DNA from: an uncultured Acetatifactor sp.
GTDB taxonomy: Bacteria; Bacillota; Clostridia; Lachnospirales; Lachnospiraceae
Length of the DNA stretch: 25,562 nt
Reading direction: 5' to 3'
NCBI GenBank assembly: GCA_910587555.1
Contig: CAJULV010000057.1
Coordinates: forward strand, 1-25,562
Shown: positions 14,086 to 23,305 of the stretch, in pieces
How the letters are laid out: each line of letters begins with the position of its first letter
Numbering within the stretch: the stretch's first letter is position 1
The notes under the pieces: model-generated
The model's input: the letters and a program-made list of their open reading frames with translations, nothing else
Told to the model about the DNA's origin: nothing
Database searches by the model: none
Position numbers and translations under genes: made by a program

Positions 14086-16692
14086 ATGGAAAAGGAAAAG
14101 AAAGACGCCTCTTTTATGGTAAAACTGTCTACCCTGATTGTAGACAAACGGAAGGGGTTCTACCTGATATTCATCCTGTTGGTTTTGTACAGCATAGCCT
14201 CGATGAATAAGGTAAAGGTAAACAACGACTTAACCTCCTATCTGCCGGAGTCCACGGAAACAAGGCAGGGGCTTGACCTGATGGATACGCAGTTCCTTAC
14301 ATACGGTACTGCCCGGGTCATGGTATGCAATGTGACTTTCCGGGAAGCCGAAAGGATCGCGGAGGATATTGAGGAAATGCCGGGCGTAAGCATGCTGGAT
14401 TTTGATAATACGGATGAGTATTACCACGACATGGAGGCACTCTTCAAGATTACCTTTGAAGGGGAATCGGGGGATGCAGCCTCTCTGGATTACTTAAACG
14501 GCGTGCTGGACAGCCTCTCCGGGTATGACGTCTACTACACTTCGGATATCGGGCAGGAGGAGCGGGACGCCGCGGACCTAGCCAACGACATGATCATCAT
14601 ACTTTTGTTGGCCGGTGTGGTCATTGTAGCGGTACTGTTGTTCACTTCCACCACTTATGCGGAAATTCCCGTCTTCTTAATGACCTTCATCGTCGCTGCC
14701 GTCTTAAATAAGGGAACCAACTACTGGTTCGGCACCATCAGCTTTGTCACCGACTCCATCGCCGTGGTGCTGCAGCTGGCGCTGGCTGTGGATTATGCCA
14801 TTATCCTCTGCCACCGCTTTATGGAAGAGCATGAAGATAAGGACGCCCGCGACGCCGTGATTCAGGCTTTAAGCAAGGCCATACCTGAGATTTCCTCCAG
14901 TTCTCTGACCACGGTGTCCGGCATGGTAGCCATGATGTTCATGCAGTTTCGAATTGGCTATGACATGGGAATCGTGCTGGCAAAGGCAATCCTGCTGAGC
15001 CTGGTCTCGGTGTTTTTCCTGATGCCGGGCCTGCTGCTTACATTTGCCAATGCCATCGACAGGACCCATCACAAAAGTTTTGTGCCCAAAATAACTGCCG
15101 TAGGAAAATTCTGTGTACACACCAGATTCGTGATTCCGCCCCTTTTGGTCGCTGCGGTTATCATGAGCATGCTCCTTTCGGGCAAAGCGGACTATGTCTA
15201 TGACGTAAACTCGCTGGAATCCAAGTCCATGAGCGAAAACAGATTTTCAGCGAGCATGGTCAACCGGACATTCGGCACAATCAATCAGCTGGCCGTCATG
15301 GTTCCCAACGGTGATTACGAGAAAGAAGCCCTGGTCCTGCGGGATCTTGCGGCATTGCCGGAAGTAAACTCCTGCATGGGCCTGGCAAATATCGAGGCCA
15401 TGGACGGATATACCCTGACCCGGCAGCTCTCTCCCAGAGAATTCGCCGAACTGGTAGATCTGGATATCGAAGTTGCGAATCTTCTCTATTCCGCATATGC
15501 GGTATCCGACAGCAATTACGGCGCTGTCCTGAGCGGACTCGGCGATTACAGGATTCCCCTGATTGACATGTTTCTCTTCATCTACGAGCAGAAGGAAAAC
15601 GGAAACATCACGCTGGATGACGAATTGGAACAGACCCTGGCGGACGCCTACTCCCAAATCAGTATCGCCAAAAACCAGCTTCTGGGCGAAGACTACAGCC
15701 GCTTTGTGCTGGAACTCTCCGTGCCTGTGGAAGGGGATGAAACCTATGAAGCCCTGAAACGAATCCGCAGCACGGTTGCCAGGCATTACGATTACGACAG
15801 CATCTGCCTGGCAGGCAATTCCACCAGCAACAGAGATTTAAGCGATTCCTTCAGCACGGACAATACCATTATCACGGTGCTGACCGCCCTGTTTGTCATG
15901 GTTATCCTGCTGTTCACTTTCCAGTCCGCAGGGCTGCCTGTGCTGCTTGTGGTGACAATCCAGGGAAGTATCTGGATGAATTTCTCTCTGCCTTACCTCA
16001 CCGGCGAAGTAGTATATTTCCTGGGCTACCTTGTGGTTTCGGCAATCCAGATGGGCGCCACAATAGACTACGCAATTGTAATCACAAGCCGGTATATGGA
16101 GCTGAAAGCTTACATGCCCATTAAAAAAGCCATCGTAGAGACACTCAACCAGGCTTTTCCCACCATCGTCACCAGCGGCTCCATGCTGGTAGCTGCCGGC
16201 TTTATTATCAGCAACGTATCCACCAATGCCGTTGTCGCCGCCATCGGCCTTGCCCTGGGAAGAGGCACCCTGACTTCCATCGCGCTGGTTCTGCTGGCCT
16301 TGCCGCAGACGCTCCTAGTCGGCGACATTATCATACAAAAGACCGCCTTTACCTTGAAACGCGACTTCAATAAGCCGCTGCCCGCCGGGGGCAGAATCCG
16401 TATGTCCGGGCACATCAAGGGATATGTAAACGGTGTCGTTGACGGTGAATTTACAGGCGTCATTGACGGCGAGATGGGCGCAGTCGTCCGGGCAAAGGAT
16501 ACCGTGGAGGACCTGACACCGTATTATACCCTGCCTCTGCAGCCCGAAGCGGCTCCCCTGCCCCCGGATGATTTTCGCCCCGCCCCTTCGGAAGCCTCCG
16601 CGGTCAAACCCAGGCATCCGCACAGGAAGAAGAAACGGGCTACCAAAAAAACAGCACACAAGGAGGTACACGTCAATGAAGATGGGAAATAA
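14086..16692 (+). CDS. MMPL/RND-superfamily transporter
   Basis: An 868-residue membrane transporter with the RND/MMPL plan: one membrane span near 24-40, a large outer loop (41-165), a five-to-six-span bundle to about 350, a second large loop (about 375-600) and a second bundle to about 770. The paired proton-relay residues of the family appear as D236-Y237 (LALAVDYAIIL) and D661-Y662 (GATIDYAIVI). The tail after 770 is cytoplasmic and ends in a very basic stretch, RKKKRATKK. The start at 14086 follows a modest AAAGGCAGGG site; upstream codons lie within promoter-proximal DNA. Its last 17 bases overlap the next gene, implying translational coupling. Substrates of such Firmicutes proteins (lipids, drugs or peptides) are not predictable from sequence. 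Confidence 0.9.
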   Translation: MEKEKKDASFMVKLSTLIVDKRKGFYLIFILLVLYSIASMNKVKVNNDLTSYLPESTETRQGLDLMDTQFLTYGTARVMVCNVTFREAERIAEDIEEMPGVSMLDFDNTDEYYHDMEALFKITFEGESGDAASLDYLNGVLDSLSGYDVYYTSDIGQEERDAADLANDMIIILLLAGVVIVAVLLFTSTTYAEIPVFLMTFIVAAVLNKGTNYWFGTISFVTDSIAVVLQLALAVDYAIILCHRFMEEHEDKDARDAVIQALSKAIPEISSSSLTTVSGMVAMMFMQFRIGYDMGIVLAKAILLSLVSVFFLMPGLLLTFANAIDRTHHKSFVPKITAVGKFCVHTRFVIPPLLVAAVIMSMLLSGKADYVYDVNSLESKSMSENRFSASMVNRTFGTINQLAVMVPNGDYEKEALVLRDLAALPEVNSCMGLANIEAMDGYTLTRQLSPREFAELVDLDIEVANLLYSAYAVSDSNYGAVLSGLGDYRIPLIDMFLFIYEQKENGNITLDDELEQTLADAYSQISIAKNQLLGEDYSRFVLELSVPVEGDETYEALKRIRSTVARHYDYDSICLAGNSTSNRDLSDSFSTDNTIITVLTALFVMVILLFTFQSAGLPVLLVVTIQGSIWMNFSLPYLTGEVVYFLGYLVVSAIQMGATIDYAIVITSRYMELKAYMPIKKAIVETLNQAFPTIVTSGSMLVAAGFIISNVSTNAVVAAIGLALGRGTLTSIALVLLALPQTLLVGDIIIQKTAFTLKRDFNKPLPAGGRIRMSGHIKGYVNGVVDGEFTGVIDGEMGAVVRAKDTVEDLTPYYTLPLQPEAAPLPPDDFRPAPSEASAVKPRHPHRKKKRATKKTAHKEVHVNEDGK

Positions 16693-19690
16693 GAAAGCAT
16701 ATTTTTACCTGTCCTTTGCCTTATCCGCGGCCCTGGCCATTGCGGACGCCCTCCCCGCCCGGGCGGCGGAATATCCCTACAGCCAATATATTTCCGGCGA
16801 AAATGCCCGGGATCTGCCCGAATCGGAAAACGGGTATACCCTGGTGTCCCTCTCCACCGAGGCGCAGCTTCTGCAGCTGGCACAGGACTGCCGGCTGGAT
16901 TCCTGGTCCCGGGATAAATATATCCGCCTCGAGAATGATATTGCCCTTTCCGAAGACAACAATATAATCATCCCCTGCTTTGCCGGCATATTTGAAGGCA
17001 ACGGACATACGATTTCCGGCCTGCAGATCACCGCCTCCGGCTCTGCACTGGGCCTTTTCCGCTATATCCAGAGCAGCGGCACCGTGCAAAACCTCACCGT
17101 TTCCGGCGATGTCCTTCCCGATGGAGACGGCAGCCGCTGCGGAATCCTGGCCGGCGCCAATTACGGACGTATCCTGAACTGCAGCGTAAACGGAAGGGTG
17201 AAAGGCTCCGAAGAAACCGGGGGTATCTGCGGTATCAATGAAGCTTCCGGAGAAATCCGCGGCAGCAGCTCCTCCGCGGCCGTAACCGGGGAACATTACA
17301 CAGGCGGCATCTGCGGCATCAACAAAGGAACCCTGAACAATTGTACCAATACAGGCGCTGTCAACACCCACAGCACGAATGTGTCCTACAGCCTGGAGGA
17401 TATCACCCTTGAAAACCTGCAGGATTTCAACAGTACGGAGAATATGGCCGCTCATACGGATACCGGGGGCATTACGGGCTACTCTGAAGGCAAAATATAC
17501 TACTGCACCAATTCCGGCACGGTTGGCTATCAACATGTAGGCTACAACACAGGCGGCATTGCCGGACGGCTGCACCAGGGCTATATACAGAGCTGTACCA
17601 ATACAGGCCATATACTGGGCAGGAAGGATGTGGGCGGCATAGCCGGCCAGATGGAACCTTTCCTGGAAATCCAGTACCTGAATGATAAACTGAGCGAAAT
17701 CGACAGGGAAGCCGAACTCTTTTTTGACCTCCTGGAAGCGTCAAACGACGATTTGCGGCATTACAGCCAGGAAGCGTCCGGCCTTGCGGGCGAAATCAGC
17801 ACGCACCTTACAAACGCTTCTTCCGCTGCCGGAAACCTGCTGGGAACCGGCAATGACCTGTGGTATCTCTTTAACCAGGAGCTGACCGGCATCAGCAGTG
17901 ACTTAAGCCGGCTGAACCAGGAAATGGAAGATCTGGCAGCCAGCGACAGGGACAAAGCCGACTCTGATACGGATGAAAATCCCCCGGGAGGCGGGCAGGC
18001 GGAACCGCCTAATGAGCAGAATGAAAGCTCAGACGGAAATACTTCCTGGACGGCACCTGACATTGATATCGAAAGCTACATTGCCGCACTGCGGAGGTTC
18101 GGCGACAGCGCAGGCAGCCACATTGCCAATATCACCGGTGCCGCCAACGACAGAAGCGGCGGCATCAACGATAATCTGAATACCCTGGACAGCGAGCTGC
18201 ACACTGCAGGCAGCAGGCTTCAGGAACTGACAGACGTGCTGGGACAGAGCGGCGACAATACCTCCTCCAACATAGATGCTCTTCTGAATCAGGCAAAGGC
18301 ACTGCAAAACTCAATGAACGAGCTGCGGGACGAACTTTTCCGTTACGAAGGTATTTCCATTGAAGATGCCTCAGATGAAGCAGCCGGAAGCAGCCTGCCC
18401 GACGCAGAAAACTCATTTTACGATACCACCTCTTTCCAGCAGGGAAAAATCACCCTGTGCGTCAACAGCGGAGGTGTCGACGCCGACACCAATGTGGGCG
18501 GCATCGTGGGCCAGATTGCCACCGAATACGATTTTGACCCTGAGGATGACATAACCCTCACAGGCGCGGAAAGCTTCAATCTGGAGCAAACCGTGAAGGC
18601 AGTAGTCCGTGAGAGCCGCAACCAGGGCAATATCACCTGCAAAAAGGATTATGTGGGCGGCATTGTGGGAAAAGCCGATAACGGAGCCGTCATCTCCTGC
18701 GAATCTTACGGCTCTGTTTCCACCACCGGCGGAAGCTACGCAGGCGGCATTGCGGGCTATTCCGGTTACTGTGTCAGAAGCTGTTTCTTTATGGGTCCAT
18801 TGTCCGGAAAAGACTACGTGGGCGGCATCGTGGGCAGCGGCAGCGACGTCTTTTACAGCTATGCCTATCCGGAAACGGAACACTCCGGCAACTATGTCGG
18901 TTCCATTGCCGGGCAGCTGAAAGAGGATGGTATGCTCTACGGCAATTATTATGTGCAGGGAAATATACCCGGCGTAGACTCCATCGGGTATGAAGACGGT
19001 GCAGCCCCCCTGGACTACGAGACATTCTGCAGCAGGGAAGAGGTTCCAGATGCCTTCCGGGAATTTACCGTTTGTTTCCAGGCAGACGGGACACGGCTTG
19101 CCGCCTTCCAATGCCGTTACGGGGAATCCCTGGACAAATCCCTGTTTCCGGATATACCGGAAAAGGAGGGCTGTTACGGCACCTGGCCTGATTTTGACTA
19201 TGATTACATCACCGGGAACCAAGTCCTGGAAGCCCGGTACGAAAGGTGGATTTCCTCCCTGGCATCCAGCGAAACCTCACCGGAAGGCCGGCCCATGCTT
19301 CTGGTACAGGGCGAGTTCCTGCCGGAAAACCGACTGGTGACGGAAACGTTTTCTGAGGGCACCCGCCTTTCCGTTGCGGCTGTGGACACTGACGGAAACA
19401 TAATCGGACAGTATGAAAAACCCGTGCAGGTACGCGCGCTTTACACGGATTCCGATACTTCTGCAGACAAAGCCGTGATAGAATTGTGGAACGGCGAAAC
19501 ATATATGCAGGTTCCCGCAAAAGTAATCGGAAACTATCTTGAATTTGAAATGGAACAACCCGGAATTTTTCGGATTACAGTGCCTCAGGACCATCAAAGC
19601 GGAATTGTCCTCATGACATGTGCCGGAATCGGTATTCTGCTTTTGTTGATTGTCCTGGTACGAAAGCTGCGAAAACGAAAGAAAAAATAA
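16676..19690 (+). CDS. Large anchored surface protein with GLUG-type repeats and helical insert
   Basis: A 1004-residue exported protein. Signal peptide at 1-31 (ends ARA-AE). Two blocks of GLUG-type beta-helix repeats lie at about 100-325 and 590-745, seen as repeated GGI(A/C/V)G turns such as YTGGICGINKG, NTGGIAGRLHQG, NVGGIVGQI and YAGGIAGYSG. Between them, residues 330-560 are helical and Leu/Asn/Ser-rich, probably coiled coil, with a Pro/Glu/Ser linker near 430-460. A beta-rich C-terminal part leads to one membrane span (about 976-996) and a basic tail KLRKRKKK. The start at 16676 has AGGAGG 9 bases upstream and overlaps the transporter gene by 17 bp, so the two are co-translated. No enzymatic motif is seen. 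The likely role is a cell-surface partner, adhesin or accessory subunit of the exporter; this is inference from the operon. Confidence 0.85.
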   Translation: MKMGNKKAYFYLSFALSAALAIADALPARAAEYPYSQYISGENARDLPESENGYTLVSLSTEAQLLQLAQDCRLDSWSRDKYIRLENDIALSEDNNIIIPCFAGIFEGNGHTISGLQITASGSALGLFRYIQSSGTVQNLTVSGDVLPDGDGSRCGILAGANYGRILNCSVNGRVKGSEETGGICGINEASGEIRGSSSSAAVTGEHYTGGICGINKGTLNNCTNTGAVNTHSTNVSYSLEDITLENLQDFNSTENMAAHTDTGGITGYSEGKIYYCTNSGTVGYQHVGYNTGGIAGRLHQGYIQSCTNTGHILGRKDVGGIAGQMEPFLEIQYLNDKLSEIDREAELFFDLLEASNDDLRHYSQEASGLAGEISTHLTNASSAAGNLLGTGNDLWYLFNQELTGISSDLSRLNQEMEDLAASDRDKADSDTDENPPGGGQAEPPNEQNESSDGNTSWTAPDIDIESYIAALRRFGDSAGSHIANITGAANDRSGGINDNLNTLDSELHTAGSRLQELTDVLGQSGDNTSSNIDALLNQAKALQNSMNELRDELFRYEGISIEDASDEAAGSSLPDAENSFYDTTSFQQGKITLCVNSGGVDADTNVGGIVGQIATEYDFDPEDDITLTGAESFNLEQTVKAVVRESRNQGNITCKKDYVGGIVGKADNGAVISCESYGSVSTTGGSYAGGIAGYSGYCVRSCFFMGPLSGKDYVGGIVGSGSDVFYSYAYPETEHSGNYVGSIAGQLKEDGMLYGNYYVQGNIPGVDSIGYEDGAAPLDYETFCSREEVPDAFREFTVCFQADGTRLAAFQCRYGESLDKSLFPDIPEKEGCYGTWPDFDYDYITGNQVLEARYERWISSLASSETSPEGRPMLLVQGEFLPENRLVTETFSEGTRLSVAAVDTDGNIIGQYEKPVQVRALYTDSDTSADKAVIELWNGETYMQVPAKVIGNYLEFEMEQPGIFRITVPQDHQSGIVLMTCAGIGILLLLIVLVRKLRKRKKK

Positions 19691-19753
19691 GAAGCGCATA
19701 AACCGGGCAGAACGAAAATCATATCTCCATGGCCGGAAACGGTGGGAATCCGT

Positions 19754-19781
19754 AAAGCGGGGCTGCAGCCAGCCCCGCTTT
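19754..19781. terminator. Bidirectional terminator between convergent genes
   Basis: Perfect 11-bp stem AAAGCGGGGCT / AGCCCCGCTTT with a 6-base loop, placed between the plus-strand surface-protein gene and the minus-strand chemotaxis gene. The very strong stem compensates for short T-runs. Confidence 0.8.
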
Positions 19782-19786
19782 CCCGC

Positions 19787-20737
19787 CTAAGAATTGCCAG
19801 GCTCTGTATCCCGGATAATCGGCTCAATCTGGGACAGCATATTGTCCACATCCTCAAACATGGCGCTTTTGGTGGTCCCCAGGTTATTCGTCCTTTCAAT
19901 ATGCTTTACCACTTCCTGATACCGAACTTTCATCCCGTCAAAAAACTGGCAGATTACCTGCAGCGCCCTCTGGGAATCCTCGATTACATTGGAAATCTCC
20001 GCCTGCACGGAAGCCGCGCCCTCTGCCGCCTCCGTAATCTGCTGAAAAGATTCGGATGTGCTGTTTACTATGTCCACACCCTGCCCCAAAGTCTGTTGGG
20101 ACACCTGTATGCTTTTATTGAGCTGTATGGCTCCGGCTTCCACATTCTGCACGCCTGTATCCACCTCGTCCGTAAGCTCCTTAATCTCCCTTGCCAGCTC
20201 CCTGACCTTCTCCGCCACCACGGCAAAGCCTTTTCCCTGCTCCCCTGCCCGCGCGGCTTCTATGGATGCGTTGATTGCAAGGATATTCGTCTCGTCGGCA
20301 ATGGAACCTATCTTGCCCATACAGCGCTGTATCTCTTTCACCGCTGTCTGCAGCTGCTCAAAAGTACTCTCCATGGCACTGTAAGAGGCCTGTACCTGTG
20401 AAGAAGTCTCCTTCAAATCCTCTACCCTCTCCTGTGCCTCGGATACCGTCTGAGTAATGTCTTCCCGCACCTGCGCAAACTGTCCCGCCGCCTCGTTGAT
20501 GCTGGAAAACGATTGCCCAAAATCCTGCAGCTGCTCCTGAAACTGATCCGTTTCACCCAGCACGCTGGAAAAGGAAACCTCCACCCTGCCCAGCTCGGAC
20601 AAAGATTCCACTTCTTTTCTGGCAAGCTCTTTCTGATATTCCTTCAGGCTCCCCGCCACATGCAGAATCGGATAAAGACTTTTCTCATCATGCCATACCT
20701 GTCCCGGTTTCTTCCGGCCTTTTTTCGAAAAAAACAT
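19787..20737 (-). CDS. Soluble methyl-accepting chemotaxis-type signalling protein
   Basis: A 316-residue protein with no membrane span and no recognised ligand domain. The N-terminal 35 residues are basic or polar, followed by long heptad-rich coiled coil. The signalling hairpin tip (about 147-175) is canonical: IADETNILAINASIEAARAG, then GEQGKGFAVVAEKVRELA, the region that contacts CheA and CheW. The helices then continue to residue 300. The start at 20737 is preferred over an ATG 12 bp upstream because GGAGG sits 5 bases before it. It follows a FIST-domain gene in the same orientation, 156 bp away, so the FIST protein may supply the sensing function in trans. It could act in chemotaxis or another kinase pathway; no che gene is adjacent. 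Confidence 0.9.
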   Translation of the reverse strand: MFFSKKGRKKPGQVWHDEKSLYPILHVAGSLKEYQKELARKEVESLSELGRVEVSFSSVLGETDQFQEQLQDFGQSFSSINEAAGQFAQVREDITQTVSEAQERVEDLKETSSQVQASYSAMESTFEQLQTAVKEIQRCMGKIGSIADETNILAINASIEAARAGEQGKGFAVVAEKVRELAREIKELTDEVDTGVQNVEAGAIQLNKSIQVSQQTLGQGVDIVNSTSESFQQITEAAEGAASVQAEISNVIEDSQRALQVICQFFDGMKVRYQEVVKHIERTNNLGTTKSAMFEDVDNMLSQIEPIIRDTEPGNS

Positions 20738-20750
20738 TATGTCCTCCATT

Positions 20751-20889
20751 CCAGTTCCGCATGGGTCACTTCAGTACCGTTCACGACCCATGCTTTTTTC
20801 CAGTTCCGCATCGGTCACTTCAGTACCGTTCACAACCCATGCCCTTTTTCCAGTTCCGCATCTGCCATTTCCATACCCGCAGATGCCTC
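20751..20889. repeat. Three tandem ~49-bp repeats, each with a hairpin
   Basis: Units start at 20751, 20800 and 20850, each beginning CCAGTTCCGCAT. Each can form a stem: GCATGGGTC/GACCCATGC in unit 1, GCATCGGT/ACCCATGC with one mismatch in unit 2, and GCATCTGC/GCAGATGC in unit 3. Units 1 and 2 end in T-runs on the plus strand. The block fills the gap between the FIST stop codon and the chemotaxis gene. Confidence 0.8.
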
Positions 20890-20893
20890 TAAT

Positions 20894-21949
20894 CTATTCA
20901 AATACCACACATGTCATGGACTGATTCACAAAACGGTTATTATAGTGTTCCCCATACCCCACAAATCCGGCATGGCAGCCCAGCGTCCCCATTTCCTTCA
21001 GATAGCTTTGCATATAATTATGTTCGCTGAACAGCTTATACCGGAACAGGCAGTTCACGGAAAATACTGCCGAACGCTTGGGGAAATCCCGGCAGATATT
21101 GCGTATTGTCTCCTGTACGATAGCTTTGTAGTCATCCAATTCCAGCAAAATCAATACATCCGAATCATTCACCTGGCGAAAACATGCCAGGGCATTGCCG
21201 CTGACCTCTTTAATTGAAACTATACATGTGTCATCCCCATTGATTTTTCCGAAAGGGTTTTTAAAGGTCTGGGTAAGAATCTGCTGATCCGTCACATGCA
21301 GGATATCCTTATACACCTGCTTTGCCGGCATCCCGTTTAAAGAACCGATTATGTACTTGGCCCTGTCCGTGTTGGAAGCAATGAAACGATAACTCCCGTA
21401 CTGGTGGTAGATATTTTCCTTATATGTCTTGACGCGCCCGTTTCGGTTCTTGATGATGCCATAAGCAGCCGCGTCTTTGTAAACTTTGCCGTTGGCAGAC
21501 ACCTTTCCTCCGTCTCCCGTTCCGCCTACCAGCTGGATTCCGTTCTTCTTCAGCACCGAATAAACCGTCGTAAGTACACAGGCGTCATTCCCGCTGCAGA
21601 AATCAATGCACACAGTATCCCGGTTTGTTCCGCCCACCTTCTTCACATCCGCTTCCAGGCGGCTGATATATTTTACCGGCATCGCAGATACCTGTTCCAG
21701 CACATTCGCCGCCGCGCTGACCCCGTCGTAAAATGCAATAACAGCAACTCCTTTTTCCACGATTCCGATATCATATCCCATTCCGATACACCCGATACTG
21801 GGAATACCGGGATATAACGATTCCAGCGCTTTTACATGTGCTTCAAACTGTGCATCATTTGACAACAGCATAATAAACTGGGGGCTGTTCAGCCCGCGAA
21901 CCGCCTCCTTCAGATCACCGCTCCGGCTCATACCATAAAACTGCCTCAT
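20894..21949 (-). CDS. FIST-domain sensor protein
   Basis: A 351-residue cytoplasmic protein with the FIST N- and C-terminal domains, proposed in the family literature to bind small ligands such as amino acids. Recognisable parts are GIPSIGCIGMGYDIG, VCIDFCSGNDACV, GIQLVGGTGDGGKV (the conserved GG-GDGG turn near the middle), VTDQQILTQTFKNPFG, and a C-terminal FSVNCLFRYKLF / HAGFVGYGEHYNNRFVNQS segment typical of FIST_C. ATG 21949 is chosen because AGGAGG lies about 10 bases upstream; a TTG 36 bp earlier also keeps the frame. It heads a likely operon with the soluble chemotaxis-type protein downstream, matching the known tendency of FIST domains to feed such proteins. A strong promoter lies at 22003-22032. 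Confidence 0.88.
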   Translation of the reverse strand: MRQFYGMSRSGDLKEAVRGLNSPQFIMLLSNDAQFEAHVKALESLYPGIPSIGCIGMGYDIGIVEKGVAVIAFYDGVSAAANVLEQVSAMPVKYISRLEADVKKVGGTNRDTVCIDFCSGNDACVLTTVYSVLKKNGIQLVGGTGDGGKVSANGKVYKDAAAYGIIKNRNGRVKTYKENIYHQYGSYRFIASNTDRAKYIIGSLNGMPAKQVYKDILHVTDQQILTQTFKNPFGKINGDDTCIVSIKEVSGNALACFRQVNDSDVLILLELDDYKAIVQETIRNICRDFPKRSAVFSVNCLFRYKLFSEHNYMQSYLKEMGTLGCHAGFVGYGEHYNNRFVNQSMTCVVFE

Positions 21950-22002
21950 TCCGCTGCCTTCCTCCTGTATCCATAATATTATCAAACCTGTTATTTGGAT
22001 AG

Positions 22003-22032
22003 ATTATACCTTATTTCATGCAAAAACGTCAA
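22003..22032 (-). promoter_or_regulatory. Promoter of the FIST/chemotaxis genes
   Basis: Minus-strand TTGACG (22027-22032), an 18-base spacer and a perfect TATAAT (22003-22008), about 54 bp before the FIST ATG. Confidence 0.75.
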
Positions 22033-22093
22033 CCTTTATTCTACAACTGCAGATGACGATACCGGAAACGGGCAAAATAAGACGCGGGGGTGG

Positions 22094-23287
22094 TTATCTT
22101 TCCACTATCCGCAGATCTCCGCTGACCGTAGAGACGCTCACCCCGTTCTTCCCACCCCCATACTGCCCATGGGCCTGATTTCCCCTCTTATTGAACTGAA
22201 GCGCCTCATCAAAGAAGGTATCGCAGTCCCCGCTGGTGGAATCGAAATCCAATGTCAGAGAGGCGGACTCCGGCAGTCCAAGCTCCACCTCCCCGCTGGT
22301 GGTGGACACTGTCAAGTCGCCTGTAAGCTCATCCAGATATGCCCTCACATCCCCGGAAACCGTGCCGACGCTCCCCCATCCGGTTCCATTCAGCAGAGTC
22401 ACTTCACCACTGGTACTCTTCACCTGAAATCCTCCGTCCAACAAATCCAAGCTCACATCCCCCGAGGTACTCTCCCCTTCAAGCTGCCCCTTCCCCTCCT
22501 GAAGCCTGATATTTCCACTGGTGGTGGAGAAATTTATATCGCCCTGAATCTTTCCCATGGAAATATCCCCGCTTGTGGCAGACACGGTCACATCTCCCTG
22601 AACCTCCCCCACCAGAATCTCGCCGCTTGTGGAGGAAACCTTCGCATTTCCTTCCGTCTGCCCCAGGCTGATGTCCCCACTGGTTGTGGACACGGAAATC
22701 TGCCCGGCCAAAGTCTCCAGCCGGATATCACCGCTGGTGGAAACCACCCTCAGTTCCTCAGTCCTCAACTCCGGAAAAGAAATATCCCCGCTTGTACTAT
22801 TCACAAATACACGCTCCGCTTCCCAAAGAGGAATTTCTGAACGCACATCACCGGCTGCCGTCTTTACGGAAAGCTCCTCCAGGCCTTCGGAAAAGCCCGC
22901 AGGCAGATAAATTTCCGTGTACCCATCCCAACTGTGGAAGGTGAAGAACGCAAAGCGCCTTCTGCTGACACCCTTCACCAGAATTTCCCCGTCCCTGCAC
23001 TCTACGGTGGAAATCTGCTTTTCCTTTGGCTCAAAATTCAAGTACTCCCGCACCACAACGCTGTCACCTTCTCCAGGATAAAACAGTACGTCATTGAATG
23101 TCATACCATAGTCAATGTTCAGAACCTCTTCCATGGGAATTTCCTGCTCCATTACCAGATGATACCTGCCTCTGTCGCCTTCTCCAGTGTGCCCTCCTGC
23201 CCTTTCCAGGGAAAGAAACAAAATGGCGCACAGGCAGATGGCCACTCCAATGAAAAAAATAATACTTGCGATTTTTAACTTTCTCAT
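22094..23287 (-). CDS. DUF4097-family beta-ladder protein, membrane-anchored
   Basis: A 397-residue protein with an N-terminal membrane anchor (about 5-28) and an outward-facing domain. From residue 145 to the end it is built from about a dozen repeats of roughly 20 residues, each with a (S/T)TSG(D/E/N) turn, for example NSTSGDISF, VSTTSGDISL and KSTSGEVTLL. This is the DUF4097 beta-solenoid pattern, LiaG-like in Bacillus. GGAGGG lies 6 bases before ATG 23287. The gene is last in a PadR-DUF1700-DUF4097 operon, 18 bp after its neighbour. Members of such operons are thought to respond to envelope stress, but the molecular role is not known. Confidence 0.88.
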   Translation of the reverse strand: MRKLKIASIIFFIGVAICLCAILFLSLERAGGHTGEGDRGRYHLVMEQEIPMEEVLNIDYGMTFNDVLFYPGEGDSVVVREYLNFEPKEKQISTVECRDGEILVKGVSRRRFAFFTFHSWDGYTEIYLPAGFSEGLEELSVKTAAGDVRSEIPLWEAERVFVNSTSGDISFPELRTEELRVVSTSGDIRLETLAGQISVSTTSGDISLGQTEGNAKVSSTSGEILVGEVQGDVTVSATSGDISMGKIQGDINFSTTSGNIRLQEGKGQLEGESTSGDVSLDLLDGGFQVKSTSGEVTLLNGTGWGSVGTVSGDVRAYLDELTGDLTVSTTSGEVELGLPESASLTLDFDSTSGDCDTFFDEALQFNKRGNQAHGQYGGGKNGVSVSTVSGDLRIVER

Positions 23288-23305
23288 CTTTCACCCTCCG
23301 CGGAT

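Noticed and set aside
16721..17611. 296-codon open frame opposite the GLUG protein gene
   Set aside because: It mirrors the Gly-rich repeats of the sense gene and lacks a ribosome site and any family motif.
20751..20889. Tandem repeats considered as a CRISPR array
   Set aside because: Repeats are directly adjacent with no unique spacers, only three units, and no cas genes nearby.
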